Origin: Bacillota bacterium
GTDB taxonomy: Bacteria > Bacillota > Sulfobacillia > RBS10-35 > JAJYVN01
NCBI GenBank assembly: GCA_021827805.1
Contig: JAKAUG010000202.1
Location: 1-7,553, forward strand
Direction of reading: 5' to 3'
DNA length: 7,553 nucleotides
Shown here: positions 1 through 5,902 of the stretch, one piece after another
Layout: every line of letters starts with the position of its first letter
Position numbering within the stretch: position 1 is the first letter of the stretch
The notes under the pieces: generated by a model
Database searches by the model: none
What the model saw: the letters and a program-made list of their open reading frames with translations, nothing else
Told to the model about the DNA's origin: nothing
Position numbers and translations under genes: made by a program

Positions 1-42
1 CGCCTCCATCGCCCATTCGGGGCGCCAGGAACTGCCACACAT
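1..42 (-). CDS. Possible 5' end of a further gene, cut by the window edge
   Basis: An ATG at 42 opens a frame reading MCGSSWRPEWAMEA that runs off the window. The support is a good Shine-Dalgarno match (AGGAGG at 53-58, ten bases upstream), on the same strand as every other gene. Only 14 codons are visible, so no function can be given. It follows a 135-base gap after the previous gene, which is unusually wide for this block, so it may be a separate transcription or translation unit. It could also be a chance ATG behind a purine-rich stretch. Confidence 0.35.
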   Translation of the reverse strand, partial: MCGSSWRPEWAMEA

Positions 43-177
43 GAGGTTCCCCCCTCCTGGTGGGTCTGTGGGTGGGGCCGAGGAATCCACCAGGCCTGGG
101 GTGGGTGACAGCCCCCCCAGCGCCCGGGCCAGGGACGGCCTGCGTGCCCTGCCTGCCCTCCCCAATGCCCTCCGCGC
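43..177. other. Intergenic gap with inverted repeats
   Basis: This is the widest stretch without a called gene. It holds an 8-bp inverted repeat, CCTGGTGG at 56-63 and CCACCAGG at 87-94, separated by 23 bases, and an overlapping 10-bp palindrome CCAGGCCTGG at 90-99. It is rich in G and C runs. The fold could be a terminator for the upstream block or a structured site in single-stranded DNA. There is no T-tract after it in the minus-strand transcript and no recognisable -35/-10 promoter, so its role is open. Confidence 0.3.
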
Positions 178-465
178 CTACATCGCGTCTACGGGCCCGC
201 TCACCGCTTCTGGCGGCCTATCCTCGGCATCGTCCGGCCTGGGCCGCCAGCTCATGTCCACGCGCTGCGCGTCGACCCAGGCCAGGCCGGCGCCGATCAG
301 GGGCCGCACCAGGAGCTGCAGCCGGCCATAATGGGTCCGCGCATGCAAAACGCGCACTCCCACGGAGAGCAGGCCCACGCCCATCGACGTGGCCGGGTGC
401 AGCAGGCCCTCAGACCGCACCGCTGGCATCACCTCGATATCCGTCTCGCGGGCATCGCGCCGCAT
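178..465 (-). CDS. Small protein of unknown function, 95 aa, acidic C-terminal tail
   Basis: The ATG at 465 is chosen because GGAGGG lies about eight bases upstream. The frame is open further upstream to 573, but that part lies inside the neighbouring gene. Residues 12-60 look like alternating beta strands, with hydrophobic runs such as MGVGLLSVGVRVLHA and LQLLVRPLIGAGLAWVDA. The last 25 residues are polar and acidic (PDDAEDRPPEA). A small beta-rich protein with an acidic tail next to phage morphogenesis genes could be a single-stranded-DNA-binding or regulatory protein, but I see no diagnostic motif and that is speculation. It overlaps the preceding gene by 56 bases. An internal ATG at 429 would cut the overlap to 20 bases. 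Confidence 0.55.
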   Translation of the reverse strand: MRRDARETDIEVMPAVRSEGLLHPATSMGVGLLSVGVRVLHARTHYGRLQLLVRPLIGAGLAWVDAQRVDMSWRPRPDDAEDRPPEAVSGPVDAM

Positions 466-715
466 CGTCCATCCCTCCTCCCGTCCGCCGCAGGTAGAAC
501 GTGCGCCGGCCGAGGCGGATGCGCGGCGCGCCGCGGCCGGCCGGGCCGACGCGCCGGCTGGGCACCAGCTCATAGCCGACGGCGGCCAGGGCCTCGGTGA
601 CGGCGGCGAGCACGCGCCACCGCTCCCGGGCCTCGGCCGCGCGGCACAGAATCAGCCTGGGCACATCGGGCCGGTGGTACCAGAGCGCCCGGGGCCGGAT
701 CGGCTCGGCGCCCAT
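410..715 (-). CDS. Small protein of unknown function, 101 aa
   Basis: The ATG at 715 shares one base with the stop of the ATPase gene (TGATG), which indicates translational coupling. A GTG directly before it at 718 could also start the protein. Residues 1-75 look like a real small alpha/beta fold, with the strand RLILC, the helix ARERWRVLAAVTEALAAVG, then YELVP and the basic segment RIRLGRRTFYLRR. The last 20 residues are Gly/Asp/Arg-rich and overlap the next gene, so they may be under weak constraint. There is no membrane segment or signal peptide. I do not recognise the family. Its place directly after the assembly ATPase suggests a cytoplasmic helper or regulator of the phage, which is inference only. 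Confidence 0.55.
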   Translation of the reverse strand: MGAEPIRPRALWYHRPDVPRLILCRAAEARERWRVLAAVTEALAAVGYELVPSRRVGPAGRGAPRIRLGRRTFYLRRTGGGMDDAARCPRDGYRGDASGAV

Positions 716-1419
716 CACCCCACCCCCAGCAGTCGGTCCAGGTCGGCCGGCGCCGGCGGCGGCGCCACCGCCACGCCATGCCGCTCCTGGTGCGATTTTA
801 CGGCCACGTCGAGACGGTCCAGGAATCGCTCGAAGGCGGCCATGGTGCGCGGGAATTGGAATCCTCGGATGATCTGCCGCGTATCATAGGCCCCCCAGAG
901 GGGCCGAACCTGATCGGCCGGCAGGAAGAGGCTGCGCGTCGGCTTGCCGTATTGGTCCGCGGCGTCATAGCGGTACCCGGCCGGCGCACCCCCCGGCGCC
1001 GGAACTTTCGAACACCGGACCCAGGCATCAATGAGAACGCGCATGCGCACGTCCATAAACGCCGCGTGCTGATCGGTGCACAGGGTGGTGGCCCCGATCT
1101 TGCGCAAAAAAGCCATGAATTGCGTGAGGATCACATTCTGCGCGGAGAGGGCCATGCGGGAATCCACCAGGCGGTGCAGCTCGTCCAGGGCGACCACGCC
1201 CCCGCCGCCGGCGGCGAACTGCAGCCAGTCGTCCTCGGATTGCAGATAGTAGAGCCGGAACCGCCCGTTCCGCTCCCGATGGCGCTGGAAAAACTCCTCG
1301 CGCATCGGGTAGTTGGCGAGGATCGGTACGCCGCCCGCCCGGAACGAGGTGAGCCAGGCGAAATATGTGAGGCCGAGAGTTTTGCCCGACCCCAGATGCC
1401 CGGTGAATGCCATGATCAT
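715..1419 (-). CDS. zot: Zot/pI-like filamentous phage assembly ATPase
   Basis: This 234-aa P-loop ATPase resembles the cytoplasmic domain of inovirus pI and zonular occludens toxin (Zot) proteins, which power extrusion of filamentous virions through the inner membrane. The Walker A motif GHLGSGKT is at residues 7-14. Walker B is VVALDE at 75-80, continuing ELHRLVDSR. A TDQH segment at 115-118 sits where the family usually has a post-Walker B polar strand motif. The segment LWGAYDTRQ near 174-182 also recalls the family. Classic Zot and pI proteins run to roughly 350-400 aa and carry a membrane helix plus an extracytoplasmic domain. This one ends in a Pro/Ala linker with no membrane helix, so it must be recruited by a partner. 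It overlaps the upstream gene by ATGA and the downstream gene by TGATG. It is the best marker that the block is inovirus-derived. Confidence 0.9.
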   Translation of the reverse strand: MIMAFTGHLGSGKTLGLTYFAWLTSFRAGGVPILANYPMREEFFQRHRERNGRFRLYYLQSEDDWLQFAAGGGGVVALDELHRLVDSRMALSAQNVILTQFMAFLRKIGATTLCTDQHAAFMDVRMRVLIDAWVRCSKVPAPGGAPAGYRYDAADQYGKPTRSLFLPADQVRPLWGAYDTRQIIRGFQFPRTMAAFERFLDRLDVAVKSHQERHGVAVAPPPAPADLDRLLGVG

Positions 1420-1832
1420 CGGCCTCGCCCCCAGAGGCCGCCGCGGCTCTGTTGCCGGCCGGCGCCCACAGACATCAGCCGCGGCCGCGACGCCAGGGCA
1501 ATCGCCTGCAGCCCGTCCACGAAGTCCTTCGCGCCGCCGCCCAGGAGACGCAGGCGCTCGGCCTGCTCCACGATCTGCAGATAGGTGCCCCGGCCGCCGT
1601 CCAGATGCCGCAACAGCGTCCAGCCGGCGGCCTGCGCCCGGCTGACCGGCAGCTGGTGGCGCTCGATAAATGCCAGGGCCTCGGTGAAGGCTCTGGCCTG
1701 GGCCTCGGCGGCCAGGGCGCCGGGCGGCGGCCCCTGCTCGGCCGACACCCCGAATGCCTGTCCCAGGATGCCATCGGCCCCATTGGGGTCCGGCGGGCCG
1801 AAGAAGTCCGGCGCGGAGGCGAGATCAGCCAT
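1416..1832 (-). CDS. Soluble helical protein of unknown function, 138 aa
   Basis: The start ATG at 1832 overlaps the previous gene by eight bases, and the stop overlaps the ATPase start (ATGA), so all three are probably co-translated. Residues 1-40 are Gly/Pro/Asp-rich and likely disordered. Residues 40-115 are mostly helical, with stretches such as AEAQARAFTEALAFIERHQLPV and YLQIVEQAERLRLLGGGAKDFVDGLQAIALA. The C-terminus is basic and Gly/Arg-rich (RQQSRGGLWGRGR), a tail that could touch DNA or membrane phospholipid. There is no signal peptide or membrane helix. I recognise no family. Its tight linkage to the ATPase makes an assembly cofactor or a DNA-handling protein plausible, but neither is shown. 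Confidence 0.7.
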   Translation of the reverse strand: MADLASAPDFFGPPDPNGADGILGQAFGVSAEQGPPPGALAAEAQARAFTEALAFIERHQLPVSRAQAAGWTLLRHLDGGRGTYLQIVEQAERLRLLGGGAKDFVDGLQAIALASRPRLMSVGAGRQQSRGGLWGRGR

Positions 1833-2199
1833 GGTGTCCCATCACCTTGATCAGCACGAAGGCCGTGAGGCCGAGCTGCATCCAGGTCCAGATGGTGGTC
1901 GAGGGCACCGGCCGCTCCTCGGGCCCGCCCATCACGGCGCGCAGCACCGCGGACTCCTCCAGGGCGCGCACGCGCTCGGCCTCGACCAGCGCGGGCAGGT
2001 CCGCGGCGGCCATGAAGAGGCGGCCGCCGTCGCGAAAGACAAACTCGCGAATTTGGTCACGCGGCAGGCTGACTGGGCCGGCGCCTACGGCGGCCGCGGT
2101 GGAGCTATCCACGGGGAGCAGCTGGGCCTGCCCGTCGCGCAAGAGCAGCAGGCGGTCCCGGGTCGCCGGCGCCCGGCGGCCGAACGGCAATGGCATCAT
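1825..2199 (-). CDS. Tail-anchored membrane protein, 124 aa, candidate ATPase partner
   Basis: Two ATG codons stand in tandem at 2199, with AAGGGGG about six bases upstream. Residues 13-65 are polar and beta-like (RDRLLLLRDGQAQLLPVD, REFVFRDGGRLFMAA). Residues 67-90 form a charged helix (DLPALVEAERVRALEESAVL). Residues 101-120 (TTIWTWMQLGLTAFVLIKVM) are a single membrane helix close to the C-terminus, so most of the protein should lie in the cytoplasm. The nearby Zot-like ATPase lacks its usual membrane helix, so this protein could supply the membrane anchor, as if pI were split into separate genes. That link is inferred from context. The only gap inside this part of the operon (25 bases) lies just upstream. 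Confidence 0.75.
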   Translation of the reverse strand: MMPLPFGRRAPATRDRLLLLRDGQAQLLPVDSSTAAAVGAGPVSLPRDQIREFVFRDGGRLFMAAADLPALVEAERVRALEESAVLRAVMGGPEERPVPSTTIWTWMQLGLTAFVLIKVMGHHG

Positions 2200-2224
2200 C
2201 GCGCCCCCTTATCGGTGACGTTCG

Positions 2225-2461
2225 TCATTTGCGCCACGGGACCGGGACATGGCTCGGCTTGGCCCGGAATTGCTTGGACTGGGCCCGCATGCCAGCCGCG
2301 CTCTGCTGCATGCTCTGCAGCATCGCCTCCGCTCTGGCCTGGGCCTGCTCGGCCTGCCCGAGCCGCAGCTCGGCGACCAGCTCCTGGGCATGGCTGGCCA
2401 GCTCATCGAAATGATCGGCCAGCATGGTCAGAAGCTCGGCGGGATTGCGCGGGGCCTTCAC
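2225..2461 (-). CDS. Small helical, probably coiled-coil protein, 78 aa
   Basis: A GTG at 2461 overlaps the stop of the glycosyltransferase gene (GTGA) and is the likely start. An ATG 12 codons further in is an alternative. Nearly all of residues 8-65 should be helical, rich in Ala, Gln, Glu and Leu (ELASHAQELVAELRLGQAEQ, then ARAEAMLQSMQQSAAGM), with spacing that would allow a coiled coil. The C-terminus is basic (QSKQFRAKPSHVPVPWRK). There is no membrane helix or signal peptide, so it should be cytoplasmic. I recognise no family. The frame upstream of 2461 stays open through the glycosyltransferase gene but is the shadow frame there. Confidence 0.65.
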   Translation of the reverse strand: MKAPRNPAELLTMLADHFDELASHAQELVAELRLGQAEQAQARAEAMLQSMQQSAAGMRAQSKQFRAKPSHVPVPWRK

Positions 2462-3660
2462 GCGATCACCCCCTCTCGCGCCGGAAGCGCCGGCGGCGCC
2501 ATGCCGGCGCCGACATGCGTCGTGTGATCCCATCCGGTGCGGGTGCAGGTCAGGAACCCGCTCAGCACCGGCCAGATCCAGGTGAAGGAGTAGACCATGG
2601 CCGCGGCGAGGTTGGCGGCGGCCAGGCGCGCCGGGATGCGCGCCCGCCAGAGGAATGCGCCATTCCAGAGGCCGTTGACGACGGCCCAGACCAGCAGGCC
2701 GCCGAGCCCCTGCTGGGGCAGGACGGCCAGGAAAAACGCGCAGGTCAATACGATTGCCACGGGATTCCAGAGCATCAGCCACTGGTCCAGCGCGACCAGG
2801 TCGCGGGCCAGCAGGGCGCGGGCCGCCAGGTCCGGCCCCAGACGGATGATGAGCTGCGCCTGGCCGCGCATCCAGCGTGTCCGCTGGCGGATGCTCGCCG
2901 CGAGCGTGATAGGCTTCTCGTCGTAGGTCGGGTGCTCGCAGTAGCGCACGCGGTACCCGGCCATGATGAGCTGCAGCGTGTATTCCAGGTCGTCCACAAG
3001 AGTGACGGGGCGGAACGGGATCTGCTCCAGGGCCCAGGTGGCGATGGCGCATCCGGTGCCCCCGAGCTGTGCGGACAGACCCAGGCGCATGCGGGACCGT
3101 TGCACGCTGAGATTGGCCACCCAATAGGCGGCGGCATAGGCGCGGCTGATCCAGGATGACTCCGGATTGCGGGTGTCCAGCGCCGCCTGCACCGCGGCGG
3201 CGCCGGCCGCCAGCTCGTCGCTGAGGCCGCGGAGCATGCGTGGGTGGACGAGGTTGTCCGCGTCCACGACCACGACCCCATCCCAGTGCCGCAGATCCGC
3301 TGGCGAGAAGTATTCATGCAGGAGCCATCCCAGGGCGAATTGTTTGCCGCCCCGGCCGGAGCGGCGCTGGGCGATTTCGTCGGCGCCGGCGGCGACCGCC
3401 CGCGCCACCGTCCAATCCGAGCAGTGATCGGCCAGCACCAGAAGGTGCAGCCGCTCGCGCGGGTAGTCCGATGCCTGCAGGCTCCGCAGCACGTCCGCGA
3501 TCACGGCCTGCTCATTATGCGCCGGGATCACCACCAGGAGCCGCCCCGGGACGGCGGCCGGCGCGGACCGGTGGCGGAAGAGCCCGAAGAACCCGACGAG
3601 GAACGAGTACAGGGTCAGCAGGACGCCGATCGTCACCAGGTCCGTCGCCAGGTGCAGCAT
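2458..3660 (-). CDS. Membrane family 2 glycosyltransferase
   Basis: This 400-aa GT-A fold glycosyltransferase has the order membrane helix, catalytic domain, membrane helices. Residues 8-27 are the first helix. The catalytic domain carries the nucleotide-sugar motifs VVIPAHNE (43-50) and LADHCSD (76-82), the metal-binding DAD (133-135), the acceptor motif GGTGCAI (200-206), DDLE (223-226) with the likely catalytic acid, and QRTRW (259-263), the Q/RxxRW signature of processive and lipid-linked GT2 enzymes. Three or so helices follow from about 298 to 370. The ATG at 3660 is chosen over an upstream frame extension because it overlaps the previous stop (TGATG). The donor and acceptor cannot be read from sequence. 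Such an enzyme is unusual inside an inovirus structural operon; it may modify virion proteins or host surface glycans. Confidence 0.9.
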   Translation of the reverse strand: MLHLATDLVTIGVLLTLYSFLVGFFGLFRHRSAPAAVPGRLLVVIPAHNEQAVIADVLRSLQASDYPRERLHLLVLADHCSDWTVARAVAAGADEIAQRRSGRGGKQFALGWLLHEYFSPADLRHWDGVVVVDADNLVHPRMLRGLSDELAAGAAAVQAALDTRNPESSWISRAYAAAYWVANLSVQRSRMRLGLSAQLGGTGCAIATWALEQIPFRPVTLVDDLEYTLQLIMAGYRVRYCEHPTYDEKPITLAASIRQRTRWMRGQAQLIIRLGPDLAARALLARDLVALDQWLMLWNPVAIVLTCAFFLAVLPQQGLGGLLVWAVVNGLWNGAFLWRARIPARLAAANLAAAMVYSFTWIWPVLSGFLTCTRTGWDHTTHVGAGMAPPALPAREGVIA

Positions 3661-3926
3661 CACCACCACTTCACTCCCTGCTTCAGGCTGAGATAGAACC
3701 GATACGCCCCGAGCGCCGCGCGCACGGCCACGACCAGGGCGGCGGCGGCCAGCGCCGAGGCCAGGGCGGCCTGCCAGCCGGGGCCCAGATATGTGATGGG
3801 CCCGAGCCATGTCCCCGCCCCGGAGAGACCTTGCGCGGCCACAAGGTTGGCGTTCTGCAGAGCGTTGACGGCCGACTGCAGCAGGTCCGAGGCCGGCACG
3901 ATGATCGCATTCGTTATCGCGTACAT
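3660..3926 (-). CDS. Small single-helix membrane protein, 88 aa, candidate virion protein
   Basis: The ATG at 3926 follows the previous stop by four bases, with GTGAGG just upstream. The N-terminal half is an amphipathic helix (PASDLLQSAVNALQNANLVA), then a Gly-rich turn region, then a membrane helix at about 51-72 (WQAALASALAAAALVVAVRAAL). It ends with a cationic, aromatic tail, AYRFYLSLKQGVKWW. An amphipathic helix, a single membrane helix and a positive C-terminus is the plan of filamentous phage coat proteins, whose tail contacts the DNA. It lacks the WP motif of the other small coat-like proteins here, so it may be a separate coat or cap protein. It has no cleavable signal peptide. The identification as a structural protein is inference. 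Confidence 0.8.
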   Translation of the reverse strand: MYAITNAIIVPASDLLQSAVNALQNANLVAAQGLSGAGTWLGPITYLGPGWQAALASALAAAALVVAVRAALGAYRFYLSLKQGVKWW

Positions 3927-3930
3927 GCCC

Positions 3931-4302
3931 TCACCGCCCGAAGAGGGTCACGATCGCCAACGCGGCGGCGGCCCACACCGCGAACGCCAGCAGATAGCCG
4001 AGGACCTGGAATCCCATCGGGTCCAACAGCGACCGCACGAACGAGAAGCCCTGCTGGAGCTGGGAGATGGGCGTCCCGGTCGGCGTGGCGCCGGCCAGGG
4101 ATGCGAATGTCGCGATGACTCCCTGCATGACGCTGAAGAGGATCTGGATCCCGAGAAGAATGACCTGGATCACCAGGCCGGCGAACTGGACGATATGGTC
4201 CAGCAGGTAGCCCAGGCCGGCGAAGAAGGAGTAGACCTGCGCGAAGAGCCCGGCGACGAAGGTCAGCGCGTTCTGCCAGAGGGTGCCAAGCCAGGCCCAC
4301 AT
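3931..4302 (-). CDS. pVI-like multi-helix membrane protein, 123 aa
   Basis: This very hydrophobic protein has likely membrane helices at about 10-33, 36-70 (long, perhaps two) and 97-120. A polar linker, GATPTGTPISQLQQG, lies between the second and third. It ends in the short basic LFGR. Length and helix layout resemble pVI of Ff phages (112 aa, three hydrophobic segments), which caps the filament with the adhesin and helps release it. Its place between the adhesin and the ATPase also matches gene VI. Sequence similarity to pVI is not obvious by eye, so the call rests on topology and order. The start at 4302 has GGAGGGAG about nine bases upstream and lies six bases after the previous stop. 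Confidence 0.8.
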   Translation of the reverse strand: MWAWLGTLWQNALTFVAGLFAQVYSFFAGLGYLLDHIVQFAGLVIQVILLGIQILFSVMQGVIATFASLAGATPTGTPISQLQQGFSFVRSLLDPMGFQVLGYLLAFAVWAAAALAIVTLFGR

Positions 4303-4308
4303 GCGCGG

Positions 4309-4470
4309 TCACTCCCTCCAGCCCCCCGTCGCGTACTCCACCCAGCGCAGCACCGCGGCCATCACCCAGAGCGCCATGCCCACCAGCGCCGGCGCGGCGA
4401 TGATCGGCCAGTCCTGACCGGCCAGGCCGATCGCCCAGGCGTAGACACCTGTCGGAAGCCACGCGCTCAT
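4309..4470 (-). CDS. 53-aa single-helix membrane protein with WP motif
   Basis: This short frame, MSAWLPTGVYAWAIGLAGQD and on, fills the space between two clear genes and starts with an ATGA overlap on the stop of the 340-aa secreted protein. A polar N-terminal segment leads to GQDWPII at 18-24, then a membrane helix to about residue 41 and a short amphipathic tail, RWVEYATGGWRE. The WP-I sequence at the mouth of the helix matches the same position in the coat-like proteins elsewhere in the block (DFWPAI, DLWPPI, GLWPAL, EWWPII). I therefore read it as a divergent coat or minor virion protein. It has no signal peptide. The stop at 4309-4311 lies six bases before the next start. Confidence 0.75.
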   Translation of the reverse strand: MSAWLPTGVYAWAIGLAGQDWPIIAAPALVGMALWVMAAVLRWVEYATGGWRE

Positions 4471-5489
4471 GGCAGCACCCCGTCCCCGCCGTTGGGGCCG
4501 TCCCCGGCGTTGACCCCATCCCCGCCATTGGGACCGTCGCCGGAATTGACCCCGTGGCCAGCGATCGGGCCATGTCCGCGGGCCACCCCGTCACCGGCGG
4601 CCGGCGGCGAACCCGCGGCGAGCCCGTCCCCCGCCGCCGGCGCCGCCGCCGCGGCCGTGCCGTCGCCGGCGGCCTGGCCGTCGTTGCCGGCCGCCCCGTC
4701 CCCTTGGACTACCGCGCCCGGAGTCACCTGGGCGTCCGGGGCCGGGACGGCGTCGGGCGCCGAGCCGAATAGGCCCGCCGGCGTGGAGGGCGGCGCCGGC
4801 AGGTTGCCGACCTGGGCCGCCGCCGGCGGCTGCGTGAGGGTGGGCACGGTCGTGGAGAGGGCCGCCTGCTGCGTGCTATCCATGGCGGGCAGCGCCGGCG
4901 TCTCCGGTGGCGTGCCGGGGCTCTGCAGCAGGGTCAGGATCTGCTGGGCATATACGTCGGCCGTCACAGTCGGCGGCGTGGTGCCGCTGCCGCTGCTGGT
5001 CGGGCAGGGCGAGGGCGTGGCCCAGGTCGTGGTATCGCCGAGGTTGTTGGTCATGCTCGACCACCAGACCTGGCGGCAGCCGACGGCGTTGCTTGTGATC
5101 AGCGTGTAGTGGACCTCATACCATTCCGCGGTGCCGATCGGCACGGCATAGGGGCTGCCGTTGCTGGTCGGCACCTGCACGGTCTGGCTCTGGGTGTCCT
5201 GCCAGTTGGTGAAGGTCGCGCTCACCGTGTCCCCCGGCTGCAGCTGGCCCCCCAGCTCGATCCCGGTCAGCCAGCACCCGGGGTCGCTGGAAAGGGGCGG
5301 GAGCTGTCCGTTGCAGGCCAGCAGGACCGTGCTGCTGAGCGTGGTGTCCGGGGCACTGGTCTGCTGGGTGTCCACGCCATAGCTGGCCGCCATGGCCGCC
5401 GAGGGCAGCAGCAGGGCGCCGAAAAGGGCCGCGCCCAGGCCGAGGGCGAACCAGCGCCGGCGCCGGGGCTCAGACCTCGTCCTCGTCAT
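4467..5489 (-). CDS. Secreted protein with four cysteines and hexapeptide Gly/Asp tail
   Basis: This 340-aa protein starts with a typical signal peptide: a basic N-terminus (RRRRW), a hydrophobic core at 14-30, and likely cleavage after AMA at residue 34. Residues 35-165 look like a folded beta-rich domain with four cysteines (59, 72, 138, 162), which suggests two disulfides outside the membrane. Residues 165-262 are Pro/Thr/Ala-rich and probably an extended stalk. Residues 287-340 are nine consecutive six-residue units of GDGVNA/GDGPNG type. There is no C-terminal membrane helix or sortase motif. The start at 5489 overlaps the previous gene by 20 bases and has GGGAGG upstream. It sits among structural genes, so a virion-associated receptor-binding or adhesion protein is plausible. 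Its Gly-rich tail recalls the flexible glycine linkers of Ff pIII, though no homology is implied. Confidence 0.85.
   Translation of the reverse strand: MTRTRSEPRRRRWFALGLGAALFGALLLPSAAMAASYGVDTQQTSAPDTTLSSTVLLACNGQLPPLSSDPGCWLTGIELGGQLQPGDTVSATFTNWQDTQSQTVQVPTSNGSPYAVPIGTAEWYEVHYTLITSNAVGCRQVWWSSMTNNLGDTTTWATPSPCPTSSGSGTTPPTVTADVYAQQILTLLQSPGTPPETPALPAMDSTQQAALSTTVPTLTQPPAAAQVGNLPAPPSTPAGLFGSAPDAVPAPDAQVTPGAVVQGDGAAGNDGQAAGDGTAAAAAPAAGDGLAAGSPPAAGDGVARGHGPIAGHGVNSGDGPNGGDGVNAGDGPNGGDGVLP
4470..4631 (-). repeat. Nine 18-bp units encoding Gly/Asp hexapeptides
   Basis: The last 54 codons of the secreted protein fall exactly into nine hexads: GDGLAA, GSPPAA, GDGVAR, GHGPIA, GHGVNS, GDGPNG, GDGVNA, GDGPNG, GDGVLP. 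The fourth position alternates between V/L and P, so the deeper period is 12 residues or 36 bp. The units nearest the stop are the most alike and those further upstream have decayed. That pattern fits expansion by local duplication. Confidence 0.85.
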
Positions 5490-5703
5490 CGGCGCGCACC
5501 CTCCCTGCCGGTTGCCGGCGCGCCCCCATCTCGTCCGCGGCGACGCCCACTAAGCGCAGCAGGCCCGCCGTGGCGGGAAACGCCAAGGCGAAGGCGATGA
5601 TCGGCCACCACTCGGCGAGCAGCTGGCCGGCGGTCGTGGAGACCGAATACACGAGATAGGTCCAGTCCACGCCCATCGGCCCCAGGACCTCCACGCCGGC
5701 CAC
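5470..5703 (-). CDS. Small single-helix membrane protein, coat-like, acidic tail
   Basis: The frame gives up to 77 aa. A membrane helix at about 33-55 is introduced by EWWPIIAFALAF, the same WP-type entry seen in the neighbouring coat-like proteins, and is preceded by an amphipathic segment (YLVYSVSTTAGQLLAE). Unlike its relatives it carries an extra tail, basic then strongly acidic (ARRQPAGRVRADDEDEV). The start is uncertain. The GTG at 5703 directly abuts a purine-rich stretch; a GTG three codons in is better spaced; and an ATG at 5676 follows a perfect GGAGGT by ten bases and would give 68 aa, close to its relatives. It begins seven bases after the previous gene and overlaps the next by 20 bases. 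Confidence 0.75.
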   Translation of the reverse strand: MAGVEVLGPMGVDWTYLVYSVSTTAGQLLAEWWPIIAFALAFPATAGLLRLVGVAADEMGARRQPAGRVRADDEDEV

Positions 5704-5710
5704 CCTCCCT

Positions 5711-5902
5711 TCACATGCGGCGGACGTGGCGTGAGGCGTCGCGCACCAGATCCACGATCAGGCCGGCGAAGGCCCCAAAAAGCGCCAGCGCCAGCGCGAG
5801 GACGAGGGCCGGCCAGAGGCCGGAGAAGAGATTCTGAATAGCCGTCCATAGCCCAGACTGGATGAGATCCGGGATAACGAATGCCGACGTCGCCGTGCTC
5901 AC
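5711..5902 (-). CDS. Coat-protein paralogue, 63 aa
   Basis: The start is GTG at 5902, overlapping the adhesin stop as GTGA, with AAGGTG about nine bases upstream. By eye it aligns over nearly its full length with the 64-aa first protein and the adhesin C-terminus: FVIPDLIQSGLWTAI against FTIPSLADAGLWGAI, then GLWPALVLALALALFGAFAG against DFWPAIVLALALALFAGIAG. The membrane helix spans about 30-51 and the C-terminus is basic (RDASRHVRRM), as expected for the DNA-facing end of a filamentous coat protein. There is no cleavable signal, as in the Pf3 coat protein, which is inserted without a leader peptide. It may be a minor coat protein that caps or joins the adhesin to the filament. Confidence 0.85.
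   Translation of the reverse strand: MSTATSAFVIPDLIQSGLWTAIQNLFSGLWPALVLALALALFGAFAGLIVDLVRDASRHVRRM

Noticed and set aside
1585..3159. Long plus-strand reading frame of 524 codons
   Set aside because: It lies opposite the glycosyltransferase, tail-anchored and coiled-coil genes, has no recognisable domain, and is Ala/Arg/Pro/Gly-rich as expected for a stop-poor antisense frame in GC-rich DNA.
3914..4594. Minus-strand frame of 226 codons across several genes
   Set aside because: It crosses the 53-, 123- and 340-aa genes in another frame and has no domain or plausible composition.
4470..4631. RTX-type calcium-binding repeats
   Set aside because: RTX repeats are nonapeptides of GGxGxDxUx type. 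These units are six residues long and lack the conserved hydrophobic position.
4470..4631. CRISPR array
   Set aside because: The 18/36-bp repetition is in-frame coding repeat without unique spacers, inside an exported protein gene.
3793..5109. Plus-strand reading frame of 438 codons with Pro/Ser repeats
   Set aside because: Its repeats are the antisense reading of the hexapeptide-coding DNA. It overlaps four well-supported minus-strand genes.
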